A stretch of 6,867 bases of DNA from an uncultured Lachnospiraceae bacterium (GCA_946413945.1 CAMKMR010000094.1:1-6867); one strand, 5' to 3'; counted from the first letter of the stretch, positions 1-5,867 are shown. Notes: generated by a model not told the origin, from the letters alone. A program made the numbers and translations.

Positions 1-1130
1 AAAAACTTATCATAATCTACGTCTTCGCCATTTTTATAACTATTGGAAACCGTTAGAACTCCTCCTGTTTTACCTCTTTTAACAAGCGTTACTTTTACAG
101 TTCCTTCAGAATCACAATACTTTGTAGCATTATCTATCAGAATGGATATTAATTCATGAAGGCCTTTTTCGTCAGCATTACATCTTACTCCTTCAGCAAT
201 TTCCGACTCAAATTTCTTTGACTCCTGACTTGCGACAGTATTAAAATCCTGGCACACATCCTTTACTTCCTTAGTAAAATCAACATCTGTCAGTTTAACA
301 GCATCTTTTTCCTGAAGTTTGGATAGGGTAACTAACTGGCCTATCAATTCAGTCAGTCTTGTAACCTGTTTACTTGTACTTTCCGTCCATTCATTTTTAC
401 CATCTAACATTTCGATCACTTCTGTATTAGCTTTTATAACAGCGAGTGGAGTCTTTAATTCATGACTGGCATTTGTAATAAACTGCTTTTGAGCTTCCAT
501 ATTATTAATGATAGGAGCAATAGCTCTCTTAGCCAGTATTGATAAAACTATGAAGAAAAGAAGTAAGGCTGTAATACCTATATAAATGGAAAATTTCATA
601 GTGACATAGACATTGCTTATCTGCCTTGTACAATCTACAAAAATTACAAGATAGCCATTTTTCAGTTTTTTTCTCATCACTCCATAATCATAATAACCTT
701 TTTTTACTATTTCTTTTGAAAGTGGTGATTTTACAGCCAGCTTAGCATATACACCAGCTTCCATATCTGTGACTGCAGCTATATGGCTTGTATCAAGGCT
801 TATAACATTTCCTTCTTTATCAGTAGTTGCAGAAAAATATCTAACTTCATATTTTCCTTCTTCTGATATGCTGTATTCTTTTGTAAATAAGAAAATCGAC
901 TGACTACGATTATTATTGTGGTCCAAAATGGCTTCTTCATTTTCATCAAAGGGAAGAACCCCTTCATTTTCAGCAATATAATTTAAGATTGCATAGACTT
1001 CCTTTTTTACATTTGCAAAGCTGATAATGTTGATGATTCCAAGCACAATAACAAGCACCACAAAAACAGATAAAGTGGCAACCAAAGTAAATTTTCTTTT
1101 TAACTTGTTTTCCATTGAAATACTTGTCAT
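1..1130 (-). CDS. Sensor histidine kinase, C-terminus cut by window edge
   Basis: Membrane-bound two-component sensor kinase, expected to autophosphorylate on histidine and pass the phosphate to the response regulator encoded just upstream. My reading of the minus strand gives 376 complete codons from an ATG at 1130 with no stop. Membrane segment 1 is at about residues 14-37, an extracytoplasmic sensor region at about 38-177, and membrane segment 2 at about 180-202. No HAMP domain is obvious. The H-box NASHELKTPL has the phospho-acceptor His223, and the N-box LISILIDNATKY has Asn334. The G1 position reads VSN (about 361-363) rather than the usual DxGxG. The F/G2 boxes lie outside the window. 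The start overlaps the regulator stop as ATGA, which suggests translational coupling; an in-frame ATG at 1115 is an alternative but has no better ribosome site. The ligand is unknown. Confidence 0.93.
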   Translation of the reverse strand, partial: MTSISMENKLKRKFTLVATLSVFVVLVIVLGIINIISFANVKKEVYAILNYIAENEGVLPFDENEEAILDHNNNRSQSIFLFTKEYSISEEGKYEVRYFSATTDKEGNVISLDTSHIAAVTDMEAGVYAKLAVKSPLSKEIVKKGYYDYGVMRKKLKNGYLVIFVDCTRQISNVYVTMKFSIYIGITALLLFFIVLSILAKRAIAPIINNMEAQKQFITNASHELKTPLAVIKANTEVIEMLDGKNEWTESTSKQVTRLTELIGQLVTLSKLQEKDAVKLTDVDFTKEVKDVCQDFNTVASQESKKFESEIAEGVRCNADEKGLHELISILIDNATKYCDSEGTVKVTLVKRGKTGGVLTVSNSYKNGEDVDYDKF

Positions 1131-1798
1131 AGATTACTTATCCAAAATTCTTTATCTTTTTCACCCGCTATAGTAAAACTAGCATTAATAGCATCTAACT
1201 TACTTTTAAGATATGAAATATAGATCCAGACAACTCCCTTATCTTCTTCCTCATCGTTTTTCCAGATATGATCAAATATTTCCTCAGTAGTAAAACTTTT
1301 ATCCGGATTTGTCATAAAGAGTTCCATAAGTTTTGCCTCTTTTTTAGCAAGACTAATGGTGTTGGTAGATTTCATTTCCTGAGCTTCAATATCCAGCATT
1401 ACAGACCCAAACTCGATCTTTTTAGGAGTATATATGCCAGCCCTCCTTGTCATAGCACGGAGTCTTGCTAATAATTCCTCCATAGCAAATGGTTTTGTCA
1501 TATAATCATCGGCTCCTGCATCAAGTCCGATAACTCTGTCATCTAATTCTGACTTTGCTGTAAGTAGGATAACCGGAGTATTAGATCCTCCTTTTCTTAT
1601 TTCCTTTAAGACTTCTATTCCGTCTTTTTTAGGCATCATGATATCAAGGACCATGGCATCATAGGCGTTTTCCTTTGCAAAATTTAGAGCTTCTTCACCA
1701 TCGAAAGCCTGATCAACATCATATTTACCTTTTATCTTAAGCACTGTTGCAACAGCTCTTGATAAGTCTTTTTCATCTTCTGCTAATAAAATTTTCAA
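1127..1798 (-). CDS. OmpR/PhoB-family response regulator
   Basis: DNA-binding response regulator and likely partner of the adjacent kinase. With the start used here it has 223 residues. The receiver domain (about 1-115) has the acidic pocket E7-D8, phospho-acceptor D52 in LDIMMP, T80 and K102 (TKPF). A winged-helix effector domain (about 125-223) carries the expected TTEEIFDHIW and VVWIYISYLKSKL helices. I chose the TTG at 1798, giving MKILLAEDE, the usual beginning of this family. The AAGGGG at 1809-1814 is 10 nt upstream of it, whereas an in-frame TTG at 1807 would be only 1 nt from that ribosome site. The end of the protein (FTIAGEKDKEFWISNL) departs from the common TVRGxGY wing but remains compatible with the fold. 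The gene overlaps the kinase gene by 4 nt. Its regulon is not deducible from the protein. Confidence 0.95.
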   Translation of the reverse strand: MKILLAEDEKDLSRAVATVLKIKGKYDVDQAFDGEEALNFAKENAYDAMVLDIMMPKKDGIEVLKEIRKGGSNTPVILLTAKSELDDRVIGLDAGADDYMTKPFAMEELLARLRAMTRRAGIYTPKKIEFGSVMLDIEAQEMKSTNTISLAKKEAKLMELFMTNPDKSFTTEEIFDHIWKNDEEEDKGVVWIYISYLKSKLDAINASFTIAGEKDKEFWISNL

Positions 1799-1808
1799 GT
1801 CTATCAAT

Positions 1809-1814
1809 CCCCTT
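1809..1814 (-). promoter_or_regulatory. Ribosome binding site deciding the response-regulator start
   Basis: The minus strand reads AAGGGG here. It lies 10 nt from the TTG at 1798 but only 1 nt from the TTG at 1807, so it supports the downstream TTG and the 223-residue protein. Confidence 0.7.
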
Positions 1815-1838
1815 GTTGTTTATAAAATATTACTCATG

Positions 1839-1855
1839 GCTTAATTCTGCTTAAA
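1839..1855 (-). repeat. Direct repeat upstream of the response regulator, possible regulator box
   Basis: On the minus strand TTAAGC occurs twice (at 1839-1844 and 1849-1854), separated by four bases, a period of 10. The upstream copy is TTTAAGC when extended to 1855. OmpR-type regulators commonly bind tandem half-sites spaced about one helical turn, so this is a candidate autoregulatory site about 40-57 bases before the start codon. No convincing -35/-10 pair is visible; weak -10-like strings (TAATAT at 1827-1832, TATAAA at 1819-1824) lie between repeat and gene. The repeat itself is seen; its function is inferred. Confidence 0.35.
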
Positions 1856-1868
1856 CCTTTTTTCTTAT

Positions 1869-2498
1869 TTATTCATCGGACTCTTTTATAAGTCCTCTGA
1901 TAGTCTGCATCGAGACATCGCATGACGCAAGCTCGTCTGCACATCTCTTTAGTTCCTGTTCTATAAGTTTCTGATTATTTACATCTTTCTTATATCTCAT
2001 TTTATGTTCGAGACTAGCCCAGGAATCCATTGCTATAGTCCTTAACTGAATCTCAACAAAGAAATAACCAGGACAATTGCCGTCTGGATCTTTATAAGGC
2101 GCCTTGCATCTTAAGATCATATGATAACTTCTGTATCCGTTATCCTTTGCTTTCCTTATATAGTCCTTTTCTTCAATTATCTGGCAATCTTCAAATCTTC
2201 TAATTCTTTTTATTATTTCATAGATATCTTCTCTAAATGAAGTTACTATCCTTATTCCTACCGCGTCATGTAACTCATGAACTGCAGAATAAGTTGTAAC
2301 AGGAAGCCCTTTTCTCTCACACTTCTCTCTCATGCTGTCTTCTTCTTTCAGTCTTGAGATAAGATGTTCATAAAGATGCTCTCCTTCTTTGCTATATTCT
2401 TCCTCCTCCATCTTTTCAAACTTTTTATTTAATTTATCCATCACATATTCAAGTGCTTCTTTATATTCCCCATATATAGAGTCAGTCATATTAATCAC
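1869..2498 (-). CDS. relQ: Small alarmone synthetase, RelQ-like (GTP pyrophosphokinase)
   Basis: Predicted cytoplasmic enzyme that transfers pyrophosphate from ATP to GDP or GTP, making (p)ppGpp, the stringent-response alarmone. It has 209 residues, the size of single-domain RelQ/YjbM proteins, with no HD hydrolase, TGS or ACT domain. Visible synthetase motifs in order are SRLKEEDSMREK (about 48-59, ATP-binding basic motif), HDAVGIR with the metal-binding D78, DNGYRSYH (119-126, GTP-stacking Tyr in this family), and VEIQLRTIAMDSWASLEHK with E149 and Q151. All expected catalytic residues are present, so it should be active. A helical, charged C-terminal tail follows, as in tetrameric RelQ. The start is ambiguous: GTG at 2498 lies 4 nt from AGGAGG and ATG at 2489 lies 13 nt from it. 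It sits downstream of the fab terminator and 70 nt upstream of the response-regulator start, with no terminator between, so it may be co-transcribed with the two-component genes. Confidence 0.92.
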   Translation of the reverse strand: MINMTDSIYGEYKEALEYVMDKLNKKFEKMEEEEYSKEGEHLYEHLISRLKEEDSMREKCERKGLPVTTYSAVHELHDAVGIRIVTSFREDIYEIIKRIRRFEDCQIIEEKDYIRKAKDNGYRSYHMILRCKAPYKDPDGNCPGYFFVEIQLRTIAMDSWASLEHKMRYKKDVNNQKLIEQELKRCADELASCDVSMQTIRGLIKESDE

Positions 2499-2502
2499 CC
2501 TT

Positions 2503-2508
2503 CCTCCT
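2503..2508 (-). promoter_or_regulatory. Ribosome binding site of the alarmone synthetase
   Basis: The minus strand reads a perfect AGGAGG. Its spacing is 4 nt to the GTG at 2498 and 13 nt to the in-frame ATG at 2489, both off the usual 5-9 nt optimum. It shows that translation starts here but does not settle which codon is used. Confidence 0.75.
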
Positions 2509-2545
2509 GGCTAAATAGATTAATTCTCTTTTAAATAACCCCGGC

Positions 2546-2560
2546 TATAATTTTATTATA
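2546..2560 (-). promoter_or_regulatory. Candidate -10 element within a palindrome, before the synthetase gene
   Basis: The minus strand carries a consensus TATAAT (2555-2560) 56 bases upstream of the GTG. It is one arm of a 6-3-6 palindrome, TATAAT-AAA-ATTATA. A good -35 is missing: the hexamer at 17-bp spacing (2578-2583) reads AGCAGA. A promoter depending on an activator would fit, but AT-rich DNA yields such -10 matches readily. Confidence 0.4.
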
Positions 2561-2600
2561 CTCCAAATTTATGTAAATCTGCTATAAATCCTACTCAATT

Positions 2601-2620
2601 TTTCTTAAATCTTTCTTAAA
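2601..2620 (-). repeat. 9-bp direct repeat with 11-bp period, possible response-regulator site
   Basis: The minus strand reads TTTAAGAAA twice (2612-2620 and 2601-2609) separated by GA, an exact 11-bp period. This equals TTTAAG-N5-TTTAAG, the geometry of tandem binding boxes of OmpR/PhoB-family regulators. It lies 41-60 bases upstream of the candidate -10, where an activator would bind. The half-site resembles the TTTAAGC repeat in front of the response-regulator gene. The repeat is directly seen; the binding role is inferred. Confidence 0.45.
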
Positions 2621-2662
2621 AATGCCTCTGTTTAATACCCCATACCATTTAATAAATACAAA

Positions 2663-2679
2663 TCAAAACTGCTTCAAAA
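2663..2679 (-). repeat. Second 6-N5-6 direct repeat
   Basis: TCAAAA occurs on the plus strand at 2663-2668 and 2674-2679 with five bases between (minus strand TTTTGA-AGCAG-TTTTGA), again with an 11-bp period. It is farther from the candidate promoter than the TTTAAG repeat. It could be a second regulator box or chance in A-rich DNA. Confidence 0.25.
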
Positions 2680-2728
2680 AAATATGTTTCATAATATAAA
2701 ATGCTTTAATTAATAAATCTGCTTCATG

Positions 2729-2742
2729 TTTTAATATTAAAA
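2729..2742. repeat. AT-only 14-bp palindrome
   Basis: TTTTAATATTAAAA is a perfect palindrome between the fab terminator and the synthetase regulatory region. It contains no G or C and therefore carries little information. A role as an operator or bent-DNA element is possible but unsupported. Confidence 0.25.
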
Positions 2743-2757
2743 TCTTTCCCAAATATT

Positions 2758-2794
2758 AAAAGCTGGAGAATCATTAACAGCTTCTCCAGCTTTT
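2758..2794 (-). terminator. Rho-independent terminator of the fab operon
   Basis: Perfect 13-bp inverted repeat (arms 2758-2770 and 2782-2794, core AGCTGGAGAA) around an 11-nt loop. In minus-strand transcripts the stem ends in UUUUAAUAUUU. The stem begins 9 nt after the marR stop codon, so it closes the fabD-fabG-fabF-fabZ-marR transcript. The A/T flanks on both sides mean it could also act in the other direction, although no plus-strand gene is seen here. Confidence 0.9.
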
Positions 2795-2803
2795 TATACT
2801 TTA

Positions 2804-3274
2804 TTATTTATCAGAATCCTTTACATCCTTACTGTCATCAAGAGCAAGGGCAGGTAATATCTCATCCAGTGCCTTCTTAAGTATTCCATTAAAGTTTTCA
2901 TATTCTTCCTTTGACAACTTTTCCTTAAGCCTCTGCTCAACTATATCCATATACTTTTCATTAATGTTCCAGTATTTATAATACTTTGCTGTAACCTCAA
3001 GTATAAATTCTCTTTTATCAGTGCCTGACTGTCTTTTTTTAAGATATCCCTTTTTAATAAGGGAATTAACCTTATAAGTGGCATTAGGTGAAGAAATACC
3101 AATAAAATTAGCAAATTCATTAATTGTAGGCTTACCCAGAGCACCTATTATTTCAATACAATAGGCCTCTGTAGTAGTAAGAGAAAGCTCTCTGGTCTGA
3201 ATCCTCCTGAAAACATCTCTATAATAAAGTATTCTTAATTTGGAATAAACTTCTGAAAGAAGATTTTTTTCCAT
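2804..3274 (-). CDS. MarR-family regulator at the end of the fab operon (FabT-like by context)
   Basis: Predicted winged-helix DNA-binding protein of 156 residues, the usual MarR size. A helical dimerization region (about 1-45) precedes the helix-turn-helix, with TINEFANFIGISSPNATYKV at 50-69 then NSLIKKGYLKK. The wing is RQSGTDKREFILEVTAKY (81-98) with the common D-x-R pattern. C-terminal helices (about 100-140) complete the dimer interface, followed by an acidic tail DDSKDVKDSDK. ATG at 3274 starts 2 nt after the fabZ stop with AGGAG at 3282-3286 inside fabZ, so the two genes are tightly coupled. MarR proteins in fab clusters of Firmicutes (FabT) repress fatty-acid synthesis using long-chain acyl-ACP; that role is inferred from position only. 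No FabT-type operator was found in the window, as expected if the promoter lies off the right edge. Confidence 0.88.
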   Translation of the reverse strand: MEKNLLSEVYSKLRILYYRDVFRRIQTRELSLTTTEAYCIEIIGALGKPTINEFANFIGISSPNATYKVNSLIKKGYLKKRQSGTDKREFILEVTAKYYKYWNINEKYMDIVEQRLKEKLSKEEYENFNGILKKALDEILPALALDDSKDVKDSDK

Positions 3275-3276
3275 TC

Positions 3277-3705
3277 CTATTCTCCTATAGCAAATGATAT
3301 TTCTGCCTGGCAGGCTACTTTGCCATCAACAGTTGCTACTGCAGTACCAAAGCCTACAGGTCCTTTACGCTTTGTGATCTCACATCTTAAATGGAGAACG
3401 TCTCCTGGCTTAACCTGTTTCTTAAAACGTGCATTCTTGATACCACCAAAGAATGCAACCTTGCCTTTGTTTTCTTCCTCTGAAAGGATTGCTACAGCAC
3501 CGGTCTGTGCAAGAGCTTCAACAATAAGTACTCCCGGCATTACAGCAAGCCCTGGGAAATGTCCCTGGAAGAAAGGCTCATTTATAGTTACACATTTGAT
3601 TCCTTCTGCCCATACACCTGGTTCAAAGTCAGTGATCTTATCCACTAACTGCATTGGATATCTGTGAGGAAGGATCTTCTGGATCTCATTTGCACCAAGT
3701 TCCAT
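3277..3705 (-). CDS. fabZ: 3-hydroxyacyl-ACP dehydratase FabZ
   Basis: Cytoplasmic hot-dog-fold enzyme that removes water from (3R)-hydroxyacyl-ACP to give trans-2-enoyl-ACP in type II fatty-acid elongation. It has 142 residues, typical of FabZ. The opening IQKILPHRYPMQLVDKI is the family signature, H49 in FFQGHFPG and E63 in VEALAQTGA are the catalytic pair, and KNARFKKQVKPGD follows. The reading frame is open for 25 codons further upstream, but that extension lies inside fabF and is rejected: ATG at 3705 follows GGGAGGG (3714-3720) by 8 nt and gives the normal FabZ N-terminus. The start is 1 nt from the fabF stop and the end is 2 nt before marR. No accB lies between fabF and fabZ, unlike many Firmicutes clusters. 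Glutamate rather than aspartate at 63 argues for FabZ over FabA. Confidence 0.97.
   Translation of the reverse strand: MELGANEIQKILPHRYPMQLVDKITDFEPGVWAEGIKCVTINEPFFQGHFPGLAVMPGVLIVEALAQTGAVAILSEEENKGKVAFFGGIKNARFKKQVKPGDVLHLRCEITKRKGPVGFGTAVATVDGKVACQAEISFAIGE
3282..3286 (-). promoter_or_regulatory. Ribosome binding site of marR inside fabZ
   Basis: Minus-strand AGGAG within the last codons of fabZ, 7 nt from the marR ATG at 3274. It supports this start and translational coupling. Confidence 0.8.
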
Positions 3706-3706
3706 C

Positions 3707-4948
3707 TTACTGTCCCTCCCACTTCTTAAATAATGTACAAGCGTTATGTCCGCCAAATCCAAGTGAGTTAGAAGCTGCATACTTAATGTCTACATTTCTT
3801 CCTTCATTTGGAACGATATCAAGATCACACTCAGGATCAGGATTTTTATAGTTAATTGTTGCAGGAACAAATGAATCCTGGAGTGCTTTTGTTGTGATGA
3901 TAGCTTCAACTGCACCAGAAGCACCAAGAAGATGTCCTGTCATTGACTTTGTTGAACTTACCATCATTTCTTTTGCATGATCACCAAATGCGATCTTAAT
4001 TGCAGCTGTTTCACCAGCATCATTAAGATGAGTTGATGTTCCATGAGCATTGATATAATCAACCTTATCAGGTGTGATACCAGCATCCTTAACTGCCTCG
4101 GTCATGCAGTTTGCAGCTCCCATACCTGTTGGATCCGGAGCTGTGATATGATGTGCATCACATGTTGCACCATAACCTACGATCTCGCCGTAGATCTTAG
4201 CACCACGTGCCTTGGCATGCTCTAACTCTTCAAGGATAAGGATACCTGCTCCTTCACCCATAACAAAACCAGCTCTATCAGCATCAAATGGGATTGAAGC
4301 TCTCTCTTTATCATTTGATAAGTTAAGAGCCTTCATAACTGTAAATCCGCCGATACCCATATCACAGATACAAGCCTCAGCACCACCAGCCATCATCACA
4401 TCTGAATAACCGTCTCTGATGTTACGGAATGACTCACCGATAGCATTGTTACCACTGGCACAAGCTGTTACTATACTTTCGCATACTCCCTTAAAACCAG
4501 TCTCAATAGCGATCTGTCCAGCTGCCATATTTGAGATTGACATTGGGATAAAGAAAGGAGAAATCTTCTCAAATCCCTTCTCTAAACCTCTTGAGTGCTC
4601 AGACTCGATTGTCTGAAGTCCACCGATACCACTTGAAATTATTGTTCCACAACGATAAGGATCTTCCTTAGTCATATCAAGACCTGAATCCTTAAATGCC
4701 TGTCTTGCTGCGATCGTTGCGAACTGTGTATATCTGTCCATCTTACGAGCTTCCTTCTTATCAAGGAATTTCTCTGGCTCATAATCCTTAACTTCACCGG
4801 CAATCTTTAATTTGAAATTTGTTGTATCAACTGACTTTATCTCATCAATACCACAAACGCCTGCTTTAATATTCTTCCATGTTTCTTCTACATCATATCC
4901 AAGAGGATTGATAGTACCCATTCCTGTAATAACTACTCTTCTTTTCAT
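3707..4948 (-). CDS. fabF: Beta-ketoacyl-ACP synthase II FabF
   Basis: Condensing enzyme that joins malonyl-ACP to a growing acyl-ACP with loss of CO2, extending the chain by two carbons. It has 413 residues, the standard FabF length. The thiolase-fold synthase starts with RRVVITGMGTINPLG. The catalytic triad is Cys163 (VTACASGNN), His302 (NAHGTST) and His339 (KSMTGHLLGASG), with Lys334. The C-terminus NSLGFGGHNACTLFKKW carries the glycine-rich loop and gating Phe typical of FabF. The Cys-His-His triad excludes the FabH (KAS III) Cys-His-Asn type. ATG 4948 has AAGGG at 4955-4959, 6 nt upstream. An 89-nt spacer separates it from fabG. Codon content looks richer in GC than in the two-component genes to the left, as expected for a well-expressed core gene. 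Confidence 0.98.
   Translation of the reverse strand: MKRRVVITGMGTINPLGYDVEETWKNIKAGVCGIDEIKSVDTTNFKLKIAGEVKDYEPEKFLDKKEARKMDRYTQFATIAARQAFKDSGLDMTKEDPYRCGTIISSGIGGLQTIESEHSRGLEKGFEKISPFFIPMSISNMAAGQIAIETGFKGVCESIVTACASGNNAIGESFRNIRDGYSDVMMAGGAEACICDMGIGGFTVMKALNLSNDKERASIPFDADRAGFVMGEGAGILILEELEHAKARGAKIYGEIVGYGATCDAHHITAPDPTGMGAANCMTEAVKDAGITPDKVDYINAHGTSTHLNDAGETAAIKIAFGDHAKEMMVSSTKSMTGHLLGASGAVEAIITTKALQDSFVPATINYKNPDPECDLDIVPNEGRNVDIKYAASNSLGFGGHNACTLFKKWEGQ
3714..3720 (-). promoter_or_regulatory. Ribosome binding site of fabZ inside fabF
   Basis: Minus-strand GGGAGGG within the final fabF codons (KWEGQ), 8 nt before ATG 3705. It fixes the fabZ start and rules out the longer upstream frame. 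Confidence 0.85.
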
Positions 4949-5015
4949 GGTTATCCCTTTCGTTTATATGATACAAACCGCTCCCTAAAAGAAAGACAGC
5001 TTATACTTTACTTCT

Positions 5016-5027
5016 TAATTCTTGGCA
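5016..5027. repeat. Left copy of a 12-bp inverted repeat flanking fabG
   Basis: TAATTCTTGGCA here is the exact reverse complement of 5856-5867 on the other side of fabG. This copy is in the fabG-fabF spacer, about 10 nt past the fabG stop. The match ends at exactly 12 bases on both sides. Function unknown; chance is possible. Confidence 0.5.
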
Positions 5028-5037
5028 TATAATTCTT

Positions 5038-5778
5038 TTAATTCATACCACCTGATACTTCAAGCACCTGACCTGTAACATAAGACGCTTCATCTGATGC
5101 AAGAAATGCTACTGCGTTTGCAATGTCTTCCGGAGTTCCAAGACGTCCAAGAGCGATAGTGCTCTTTAACTTTTTCTTTACATCCTCAGGAAGAACTGCT
5201 GTCATATCTGTATCGATAAAACCAGGAGCAACTGCATTACATGTAACGCCACGGCTTCCAAGTTCCTTTGCATATGACTTTGTCATTCCGATAACACCAG
5301 CCTTAGACGCTGAATAATTAACCTGACCCGCATTTCCATAAACACCAACTACTGAGCTGATATTTACGATACGACCGTAACGTTGCTTCATCATTGGCTT
5401 TGTTACAGCCTTCATCATGTAAAATGTACCACGAAGGTTTGTATCGATAACTGCATCAAATTCCTCATCCTTCATACGGAGCATGATATTATCTCTTGTG
5501 ATACCTGCATTGTTAACAAGGATATCAACTCTGCCATTTATCTTCATGGCTTCATCAATAAGTGCAGCCCCTGATGCAGGATCAGCAATATCCGCCTTAA
5601 CAGCTGCTGCTTCCACACCAAATTCCTTACATTTTGCTACCGTTTCATCAGCAGCTGTTGAACTGTTTGCATAGCAAGTAACAACATTTGCTCCAAGGCT
5701 TGCAAGTTTTATACAGATTGCTCTACCAATACCACGGCTTCCACCAGTTACTACTGCTGTCTTTCCCTTTAAATCCAT
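5038..5778 (-). CDS. fabG: 3-oxoacyl-ACP reductase FabG
   Basis: NADPH-dependent short-chain dehydrogenase that reduces 3-oxoacyl-ACP to (3R)-hydroxyacyl-ACP. It has 246 residues, typical for FabG. The Rossmann cofactor motif TGGSRGIG is at 11-18, NNAG at 89-92, structural Asn114, and the catalytic Ser142, Tyr155 and Lys159 (SSVVGVYGNAGQVNYSASK). The C-terminal VTGQVLEVSGGMN is diagnostic of the FabG group. ATG 5778 has AGGAG at 5785-5789 with 6-nt spacing. It sits between fabD and fabF, the usual order in Firmicutes fab operons, with spacers of 86 and 89 nt that hold no gene. Those spacers contain the two arms of a 12-bp inverted repeat. Confidence 0.97.
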   Translation of the reverse strand: MDLKGKTAVVTGGSRGIGRAICIKLASLGANVVTCYANSSTAADETVAKCKEFGVEAAAVKADIADPASGAALIDEAMKINGRVDILVNNAGITRDNIMLRMKDEEFDAVIDTNLRGTFYMMKAVTKPMMKQRYGRIVNISSVVGVYGNAGQVNYSASKAGVIGMTKSYAKELGSRGVTCNAVAPGFIDTDMTAVLPEDVKKKLKSTIALGRLGTPEDIANAVAFLASDEASYVTGQVLEVSGGMN

Positions 5779-5855
5779 TATTTTCTCCTATCACTATATT
5801 TAATGCTTTATATTAGCCAATATCCCAAAGCCTTCTTTATCGCATCTAATCTTGC

Positions 5856-5867
5856 TGCCAAGAATTA
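5856..5867. repeat. Right copy of a 12-bp inverted repeat flanking fabG
   Basis: TGCCAAGAATTA, the exact reverse complement of 5016-5027. It includes the fabD stop codon (5865-5867) and the first bases of the fabD-fabG spacer. In a polycistronic transcript the two copies could pair across the 741-nt fabG gene, but no such role is known. Confidence 0.5.

Larger units (their letters stand above)
2499..2803. other. AT-rich intergenic regulatory spacer
   Basis: Non-coding stretch between the alarmone synthetase start and the marR stop. I see no credible ORF or RNA gene in it. It holds the fab operon terminator, an AT-only palindrome, two 11-bp-period direct repeats, a TATAAT-containing palindrome and the synthetase ribosome site. 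The 8-mer CTGCTTCA also occurs twice (plus strand, 2669-2676 and 2719-2726), 50 bases apart. The base composition is strongly AT-biased with A- and T-runs, so short repeats are expected to some extent by chance. Confidence 0.7.

Noticed and set aside
1127..1807. Response regulator starting at the TTG at 1807
   Set aside because: That codon is 1 nt from the AAGGGG ribosome site; the TTG at 1798 has workable spacing and gives the family-typical MKILLAEDE start.
2640..2757. CRISPR-like or mobile-element repeats in the AT-rich spacer
   Set aside because: Only short AT-rich words and one 8-mer recur, with no regular repeat-spacer pattern and no transposase or terminal repeats.
2941..3144. 67-residue minus-strand frame inside marR
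   Set aside because: It is an alternate frame wholly within the MarR helix-turn-helix coding region, with low-complexity hydrophobic content.
3320..3667. Plus-strand open frames opposite fabZ, fabF, fabG, fabD and the regulator (for example 3320-3667 and 6295-6636)
   Set aside because: They are antisense shadows of conserved genes, with no recognizable domain and no ribosome site.
3706..3780. 25-codon N-terminal extension of fabZ
   Set aside because: It lies within fabF in another frame and does not look like FabZ; ATG 3705 has a strong ribosome site and the normal FabZ N-terminus.
4949..5037. Possible acpP or other small gene between fabG and fabF
   Set aside because: The 89-nt spacer is too short for acyl carrier protein and no DSL phosphopantetheine motif is visible.
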